Source of the DNA: CAZIBG01 sp964536985
GTDB taxonomy: Bacteria > Patescibacteriota > Saccharimonadia > Saccharimonadales > AWTP1-31
DNA length: 21,607 bases
Assembly: GCA_964536985.1 (NCBI GenBank)
Contig: CAZIBG010000018.1
Coordinates: 1-21,607 of the forward strand
Direction of reading: 5' to 3'
Every line of letters starts with the position of its first letter. Positions within the stretch are counted from its first letter, which is position 1. The position numbers and the translations under genes were made by a program. Under the pieces are notes generated by a model. It saw nothing but the letters and a program-made list of their open reading frames with translations, searched no databases and had not been told where the DNA came from. Shown in pieces: positions 18,101-21,607 of this stretch.

Positions 18101-19845
18101 GCGACGGCGGCAGCCCGATTGTTAACTACCGAGTACAGTACCGAGTGCATGGTACTAACACGTGGGCTGAATACTCACACCCCGAGAGTATTGCTACTAA
18201 CTACACCATTACTGGCCTAGCATCCGGTACCAGTTACGACTTCCAGGTTTCGGCTATTAATGCCGTCGGACAAAGTACCTGGGTATTGGGCATCTATGAT
18301 GTATTGGTCCCTGGTAATCCTACTAATCCCACGGACCCTACCATACCAACAACTCCTACCAATCCAACGTCACCAACCGGTCCTACACGTCCAACTACCC
18401 GCCCATCACCTGGTGGTGGGACCGCAACGTCAAACAACGGTGGGTCACCCACTCAAGAAGAGTCAGAATTGCTTGATATCTCAAAAATTCCCGAAGCTGA
18501 TCTACCTCCAACATTCGCTACCTTAGATCGCAAGCCTAGAGTCAGCTATATTCCATACTTCTTCTTGTCCTGGCTACTGCTGTTGGCGGCATACTATGGC
18601 TATCGTGCGGCAAAAGAATATCGCTACCAGAAGGCGGCAGCGGCTTTGATTGATCGCACTACCAAGACTGAAAAGTCGGTGTCTGACTTCCTAGCCATTA
18701 CTACCCACTACCTTGGTACGCCACTGAGTATCCTTAAGGGGGCAATAGAATTGATTGCTTCCAAGCACGCTCTGCAGGCAGAGTTCATGACAGCTTTTAA
18801 TACTAAGCTAAAGGCCCTGCAGCTGACAGCTGATACCTTGACCACGCAGAATGAGCAGGCACTTGATGCTGGTCAGGCAGTCGCTGCCACTGATATCGAA
18901 CGAGCAGATTCACGTAAGCAGCTGTGGTTGAGTTTGGCGGGTATTGCGGTGATTCTGGTAGTTACTGACATTGCTTTAATGTTGTCTAAGTCATACAACC
19001 AGACATGGGGCAGGACACTCAACCATGTACTATGGGCGGTGTTTGGTATGGCGGCGGTTGTCGTGGGCTTTGCCGCATGGTCTAAGCAGAAGAAGCTACG
19101 CGCACAATACCATCAAACACTGGATCGAGAACGGACGCTATTGCTCCAAAAGAACGCTTTCTTGGCTGAAGCCGCACAACAACTAACCACGCATGCCCAT
19201 GAATTACGGCGGGGCACCCAAGGGCTTGAGCAATTCCCTGATACGAAGCTCTTAATGAACGGTCTGGCTATGCTCGATAAGGTTTCAGTGGCCTTAGGTA
19301 AGGTACGGCAATTTAGCACCATCAACGACTCTTTGCCAAGCCTTAATGTAAAGGAGATATTTACGCGGGATCTCGCTCCAGCACTTATCCAAGAGGCGCA
19401 AACGAATGGTATAAAACTTACCAATGCGCTAACCGATGGGGTCACTACCCAGATGCAACCCGAAGAATTACAGCAAATATTACGTTCGGTTACCCAAAAT
19501 GCTATCCAGTTTAGCGCCTCAGGCAGCACGGTGGGTGTGAGCTCTCAGGCTAGTCACAGTGCCACGAAGATTATTGTTCAAGACCAAGGTAAGGGCATAT
19601 CGGCTGAGGCGCAACAGCATTTGTTTGAACCGCTGACGCGTGGAGTAGATACCGCAACCTTTGATCACGAAGGGCTAGGGCTCAATCTGTACATTACTCG
19701 AATGATCCTCCAAAAATACGGCGGCGATATACAAATTGCAAGCAAGGAGCAACAAGGGACGATGGTAACTATGACCATACCTACCAGTGGCGCTGTGGCT
19801 ACTGGTGTGGCAACGCAAGTCATTAGTCCTTCATCGAGCGCTTAA
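12136..19845 (+). CDS. Giant sensor histidine kinase-like protein with GLUG/FN3/NHL adhesin ectodomain
   Basis: This protein is 2569 aa long. ATG 12136 has AAGAG 5 nt upstream and begins a basic N terminus. Helices lie at ~31-49, 74-96 and 134-157, the third ending in a signal-peptidase-like SAKA site at 162. The exported part has GLUG block A (~176-560), FN3 at ~569-664 and ~666-804, GLUG block B (~808-1086) with a second CQQM...DC entry motif, a six-blade NHL propeller (~1087-1352), GLUG block C with many YATGDV strands (~1365-1955), a third FN3 (~1964-2052) and a Pro/Thr linker (~2059-2108). After a helix at ~2138-2161 comes a HisKA-like box with H2191 (THYLGTPLSILKG), a two-helix hairpin (~2263-2283, 2297-2316), a second HELR stretch (H2355), and an ATPase domain with N box N2455 (QNAIQFS), G1 D2483 (DQGKGIS), F box (LFEPL) and G2 (GLGLNLY, from 2513). 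A signalling role triggered by surface contact is inferred. No response regulator is nearby. Confidence 0.85.
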   Translation: MKKTVVRIVQRKRLADKAGGMAEQIYRYRIKLLPVFVMLASIAGLVYLRVQPQASKQISRLVELSSGEVSRLSLLWSPLAGMITISVAALLYMWMDYQHHKKPLIRVSPKTKYGFLHHLRTTFLPRFKYRWRPTFYWLAVAVVCAMAFIATIAFVGVPSAKAFSGDGLGTEGTPYIITSCEQLQEMRDDLTGHYELGEPIDCTGTGGWNSGAGFAPIGTSNSPFAGVLDGKGFTIDGLSQINTESGNSGIATGLFGMIEGGTLTDFNLTNVSFSAEEAGYVAATLAGGIISTTISNISVSGAVTVNTTADSSFAGGLAAQVVSSTVSQISADLTITHNVLQPDDEKPGITAGLFGIMMESTLTNSYVKGSLTQHIGGTGDDNAMIGAIVGQAIRGSIQNSYSAMSLTMEAPGGEQGEVVLMGGLAGVMSGTEVNNTFVTGAQGVSGNFERTMQGALAGAVIYMPGDENFGQNVSGTDSYVDASRIGHGACVGGSMDGNFDNPGGPGPVPSGFCTIVNAGNSQPNYFFNTSISPPFKVGSTQVWDFTNVWKIVASSTPIFISQAPGVPALPGQVRNLTTTSSDATSLTAQWLVPSSNGNSPITDYVVQYKLHSTGSWTGVTRGSPSATSQLITGLVGGQLYDVRVAAVNAVGQSDWQVTENVQTSQLPSAPRNVVASGVAESAQFEPYYFPKLDWQTPETGAPITDYVIQYRPNPGRDWDSMADDLQEFPWAANGGAWTTAYEGVSTNLSQSFASDAAIDDDDLAAALVYAVWGETRTIDSIDFRVAAVNSHGQGAWSSAQNFQIFIGITDCQQMHDVLEDWNGSVFHLLNNVDCDGTRSWNGGRGWDPIGDSASPFQGILDGKGYAILNLYINDTNQDEMHKRPSALLSRTDDATIRNLNMSNVYMANSYPTDNTSAALIALASPGTVLTNISISGTVKSQDIAGGIVGGVGSYNNDFGPYTDPVTWSGLAFLGSVTTPGFAGGIVGLANVNTARLTLQDIHTNGDLVGGRSAGGIIAMNGVNTGPGVHLVDVHSTMGISSRCRDGAGGLVGAVSGAAGAVLTITDSSYDGSNNGGINCTGDDLPFFNDPTALAVGNDGELFITDTTKTGNIHKLSSNGYVITQWSTARPGDSTSEYPDTDGLVVDSQGWSYVADTTNGEIRVYNASGQFQDAWTTPTPGQMAIDSSNNIYVTSGYQLRKYSQSGVLLNTWGEEGSGPEQFGLLSDVAIMPNGKIIVVDGQNHCLHVLLSNGDYDQKIVTDGVGAPPMTQSAPQSVAVDAQGKIYVLETDRVLVFDNTYYFLGYWGPGGIGDAEIIGSDIVAAPSSGVYIVGKTIRQYDDSGNLSVAGEFGGYVLGTPGESYPGFAGGIVGGAQAVGITITNSTSAGQITQQEGTSGGLVGFATYYVSVNAADPEASLSQGLVVTNASSSMGITVQQSSVSFSGGLVGSATLLDITGSHATGSITVDDGNQAERGVSGTVGGLVGGATGDNSLTSALRIQDSYATGDIDFSAVSPVDDTLGGPVAGGVVGMIIGWSKLDGVYATGDVAVAVNQACQPDECDNMATLAGGMVGTVIAVSQTAPPSVLRDSYATGAVSIDGQQAIGVLGGLVGSLQGYGHTVQDVYATGSVGLADDYIAQEDTLVRSGGLMGSVSTSGAVTISRTHATGAVTGQGYYANQNGVAGSGGLLGVASGQVTVQQSYATGVVQAGYALGGLIGVSSTIGSGAARVTLTDTYATGAVSGTVTTLTYDDHGGYIELGATVGGLVGVADHTDIASSYASGILSNEQPEFAPETPESAKVGYNSSTGGLVGGSSLTDVTGNPSFKSTIINSFSAAMIPNTSNTNEGAIIGRFIHVFNEGQGTITPDEADALLVNNYYDASRTGDNPCGNWQEAEMPADQDAENVITTSVYNNIATCHPINANNQTPNYFKNSATSPPLDTWDFGTPIWYSHVATYPTFQQGETVPGPPRNLAGAPTTSSVALSWEAPSSDGGSPIVNYRVQYRVHGTNTWAEYSHPESIATNYTITGLASGTSYDFQVSAINAVGQSTWVLGIYDVLVPGNPTNPTDPTIPTTPTNPTSPTGPTRPTTRPSPGGGTATSNNGGSPTQEESELLDISKIPEADLPPTFATLDRKPRVSYIPYFFLSWLLLLAAYYGYRAAKEYRYQKAAAALIDRTTKTEKSVSDFLAITTHYLGTPLSILKGAIELIASKHALQAEFMTAFNTKLKALQLTADTLTTQNEQALDAGQAVAATDIERADSRKQLWLSLAGIAVILVVTDIALMLSKSYNQTWGRTLNHVLWAVFGMAAVVVGFAAWSKQKKLRAQYHQTLDRERTLLLQKNAFLAEAAQQLTTHAHELRRGTQGLEQFPDTKLLMNGLAMLDKVSVALGKVRQFSTINDSLPSLNVKEIFTRDLAPALIQEAQTNGIKLTNALTDGVTTQMQPEELQQILRSVTQNAIQFSASGSTVGVSSQASHSATKIIVQDQGKGISAEAQQHLFEPLTRGVDTATFDHEGLGLNLYITRMILQKYGGDIQIASKEQQGTMVTMTIPTSGAVATGVATQVISPSSSA

Positions 19846-19853
19846 AACTTTTA

Positions 19854-19859
19854 TATACT
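19854..19859 (+). promoter_or_regulatory. Candidate -10 box (TATACT) just before a signal-peptide ORF
   Basis: TATACT is followed by ATG at 19861 and again at 19867. A start site 7-8 nt downstream would coincide with ATG 19867, implying a leaderless transcript. The arrangement closely repeats that at 7735-7747. No -35 is recognisable. Confidence 0.35.
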
Positions 19860-19866
19860 AATGCTT

Positions 19867-20076
19867 ATGTTAACTATGACAAAACTGACAAAACATAAAC
19901 ACCTCCTCGGATTAATAACCTTTTTGGCCGGGCTTGCAACTTTACTGACCTTGGGTGCTGGCCAAGCCCATGCGGCAACGCTCACTGTCTCAAGTGGCTG
20001 CACCATAGCCATAGTACTGGCACTCAAGTTGGCTGGCTCAGGGCAAAGCCCTGACCAATATCTACGACCAGCCTAA
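19867..20076 (+). pseudogene. Truncated N terminus of a secreted surface protein
   Basis: The frame encodes a clear signal peptide of ~36 residues (basic start, core LLGLITFLAGLATLLTLG, site AHA/ATL) and then ATLTVSSGCTIA, the usual mature N terminus of secreted parallel beta-helix proteins of the choice-of-anchor type. After about 30 more residues the pattern is lost and the frame stops at 20074-20076. The reading TIAIVLALKLAGSGQ looks like a disturbed version of the expected helix. It is best read as the head of a broken gene, possibly of the same family as the minus-strand gene at the right edge. ATG 19861 is an alternative start. A short secreted peptide remains possible. Confidence 0.55.
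20038..20054. repeat. Perfect short hairpin TCAGGGC-AAA-GCCCTGA
   Basis: A 7-bp perfect inverted repeat with a 3-nt loop lies inside the tail of the truncated secreted ORF, just where the family pattern breaks down. It may mark a rearrangement junction; no T-run follows it. Confidence 0.45.
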
Positions 20077-20185
20077 AACTCCAAAGTCTCACACCTCGGA
20101 TATACCAGAAGACCTTGTATGCCTCATGACTGGATCTGGACTACGGAGAAGCTACGCTTGCTGTGTTGTCCTAGCCAGAGACTAC

Positions 20186-20391
20186 GACATTACCTTGTCT
20201 AGGCACGGGGTTGGTACGAACCATGGATTGCGAAGGTTACAGCTTCCAGAGAAAACTATGCGGTTGAATGGAAAAGTTATATGACCAGCAGGGCAAGAGG
20301 CGCATCCAAACAACCCGACGTCAAAGTAGCTAACGGTAGGGAGGGCACCGAGAAGAGTGCATATTCTCATACTAAAGCGTTGGATGCTTAA
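20186..20391 (+). pseudogene. Remnant of a TraG/VirD4-like ATPase C terminus
   Basis: From 20206 one frame reads GWYEPWIAK, ASRENYAVEW and finally TKALDA before TAA at 20389-20391. The intact ATPase at 8273-10912 reads GRYEPWLAK, ASRNNFAVEW and PKALEV before its stop, in the same order. The remnant lacks the ~50 residues that separate the first two blocks in the intact gene, has an upstream stop (TAG 20200-20202) and a one-base shift in the alignment next to GGGG. The nucleotides CGAACCATGG and TTGCGAAGG are shared nearly exactly. It is a decayed paralogous tail, not a working gene. The stretch 20077-20185 upstream has no recognisable gene. Confidence 0.7.
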
Positions 20392-20432
20392 CGGTTTAGT
20401 AGAGAATTAATAGCATCTAGATCACTTTTGAA

Positions 20433-20444
20433 GTTACTAGTAAC
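20433..20444. repeat. Perfect 12-bp palindrome GTTACTAGTAAC
   Basis: A 12-bp perfect palindrome lies between the ATPase remnant and the stop codon of the minus-strand surface gene. It could be a protein-binding site or a recombination scar; chance is also possible at this length. Confidence 0.35.
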
Positions 20445-20461
20445 AGCTCGGCCAATCTGTG

Positions 20462-21607
20462 CTAGTTCCGTTTAGTGGCGATAGAGTAGCCGATGGCAGA
20501 CAAACCAAGTAATGTGGCGATAGACACACCTATCAGAGAGACAGAGTGGATGCCAGTGTTTGGAGCTCCGGCATTAGTTCCTGCGTTAGTCGTAGAGGCC
20601 GCACAGACAGCTCCTTCAAATTGGAAGGCTCCAACGGAAGGACAATCGCTTGGGCGGGCAATACCACGAGCATCTGTAGTTACACCGAGTACTGAACCGC
20701 CCGAAGCTATGGCTGGTGAGCCAGGAAGGAGAGCACGAGTCGGAACAGCACCACCATTGTTCTGGAGAGGGCCGAGAGTGGAGATGATGTTATTGACGTT
20801 TTGTTGGTCACCTGATTGAGTGAAAGTGGTACATGTGGCGTCATCCGATATATTATGGCCACTAGAAATAATCGATGCATTCACCGTGCCACCACTGGCA
20901 CCAAAGTTTGAACTCAAGTCACCCGCATAACAGTTATATGGCGTACCGTCGGTGGAATTATCAGCAATAAGGCTATTCTCTACCTCTTCAGAAACATTAG
21001 AGACACCGCCATTGCTTGCTACGCCTGCTGAGAAGAATGCCGGCGACTGAGCGATATACGCACTCGTGCTTCCGCGTATCCCCGTAACAGTGGCGCTACG
21101 AACTGTTGTATGCATAGTAATAGTTTGACCACTACCTGCATTGGCGAATGTTCCGAAACCAGCTGCAGTCTGCGCGGCTGTGATGTCATTGATAGTCGTA
21201 TTATCTACGGTGGACGTTATACTGCCACCAGTCGTACTGCCGTACAAACCAGCAGTTATCATAAATGTATTCACTCCTGCTTGACCACCGCCTCCTGATG
21301 ATGTGGCATGAAGATCAGATATAGTCGTATTGGATAGCGAGACCGTCATCGCCCCAACTGCCGAGGAACCTGCCAAATCTACGATGAACCCATGGATATA
21401 GGTATCTATTCCCGAAATATTATGAATATATACACTATCGGCAGTAATTGTACTGGCTCCTCCGGCGTCTGGGCCGTTAAGCCAGATACCGTGAATATTA
21501 TCATCATTAGAAATAGCATCTTCGCCATCCACTTCTATATGATCTAGAGCAACACTATTACTTGTTGCTTTAATTCCCGCACCCCTAAACGCCGTAACTT
21601 TAAGATC
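20462..21607 (-). CDS. Parallel beta-helix, choice-of-anchor Q surface protein with APNTG sorting tail (5' partial)
   Basis: The minus-strand frame is open to the right edge, so 381 C-terminal residues are seen and the start is outside; the GTG at 21532 is internal. The body is made of short Ser/Thr/Gly/Asn-rich turns (VSLSNTTISDLHA, STVDNTTINDI) typical of a right-handed parallel beta-helix. Then comes the choice-of-anchor Q signature: LGPLQNNGGAVPTRALLPGS, PAI, DARGIARP and VGAFQFEG. The tail has APNTG, a hydrophobic helix (VSLIGVSIATLLGLSAIGYS) and the basic end ATKRN, a complete sortase-type sorting signal with A in place of L. It is probably exported and anchored on the cell surface, with a role in adhesion or cell contact by analogy. 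The stop lies ~70 nt from the ATPase remnant on the other strand. Confidence 0.85.
   Translation of the reverse strand, partial: DLKVTAFRGAGIKATSNSVALDHIEVDGEDAISNDDNIHGIWLNGPDAGGASTITADSVYIHNISGIDTYIHGFIVDLAGSSAVGAMTVSLSNTTISDLHATSSGGGGQAGVNTFMITAGLYGSTTGGSITSTVDNTTINDITAAQTAAGFGTFANAGSGQTITMHTTVRSATVTGIRGSTSAYIAQSPAFFSAGVASNGGVSNVSEEVENSLIADNSTDGTPYNCYAGDLSSNFGASGGTVNASIISSGHNISDDATCTTFTQSGDQQNVNNIISTLGPLQNNGGAVPTRALLPGSPAIASGGSVLGVTTDARGIARPSDCPSVGAFQFEGAVCAASTTNAGTNAGAPNTGIHSVSLIGVSIATLLGLSAIGYSIATKRN

Noticed and set aside
1..21607. Recoded genetic code (TGA as an amino acid, as in some other CPR lineages)
   Set aside because: TGA ends the PLD-like gene (7734) and the small gene (7971), and long frames contain no TGA, so the standard bacterial code fits.

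Overview
The window looks like a chromosomal segment of a Patescibacteria/CPR bacterium, most likely Saccharibacteria (TM7). This is an inference from gene content and style: very large secreted GLUG-repeat and beta-helix surface proteins, 'choice-of-anchor' C-terminal modules, an APNTG-type anchor tail, a TraG/VirD4-like ATPase with an XRE regulator, compact spacing and little recognisable metabolism. The standard bacterial code fits: TGA ends several genes and does not interrupt any. No rRNA, tRNA, CRISPR array or intact insertion sequence was seen.

Layout. (1) 3-5339: two surface or secreted proteins on the + strand. The first is cut by the window's left edge and has GLUG repeats; the second has beta-propellers and an Ig-like domain. 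Both end in a related choice-of-anchor U type module followed by a PxTG motif at the extreme C terminus. (2) 5369-6949: a 14-helix MFS drug exporter. (3) 6950-7142: a hairpin-rich intergenic region bounded by an imperfect 18-nt direct repeat and ending in a strong terminator-like hairpin. (4) 7143-8156: a possible 38-codon leader ORF, a single-HKD PLD-type protein, an unknown 76-aa protein and a convergent XRE-type HTH protein. (5) 8157-10912: a divergent control region with a perfect 8-bp inverted repeat, then an 879-aa TraG/VirD4-like membrane ATPase. (6) 10913-12036: a gene-poor stretch, an MgtC/SapB-like gene without a normal start codon, and a membrane-anchored DUF5666-like protein. (7) 12136-19845: a 2569-aa protein fusing a roughly 1,950-aa adhesin-like ectodomain (GLUG, FN3 and NHL domains) to cytoplasmic histidine-kinase elements. 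(8) 19861-20461: gene debris, with a signal-peptide fragment of a secreted protein and a remnant resembling the tail of the TraG-like ATPase. (9) 20462-21607: the C-terminal part of a minus-strand beta-helix, choice-of-anchor Q surface protein with an intact APNTG-helix-basic tail.

How it may work together (inference): most of the coding capacity is devoted to the cell surface. The giant kinase could report contact with a host cell or polymer directly through its adhesin-like ectodomain. No response regulator is encoded in the window, so its partner must lie elsewhere or signalling is non-canonical. The ATPase, with the divergent XRE gene and the operator-like repeat, looks like a separately regulated secretion or DNA-transfer unit. 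The broken copy of its tail next to surface-protein debris suggests recombination has shuffled surface and secretion genes here. Several genes have a -10-like hexamer so close to the start codon that leaderless transcripts are plausible.
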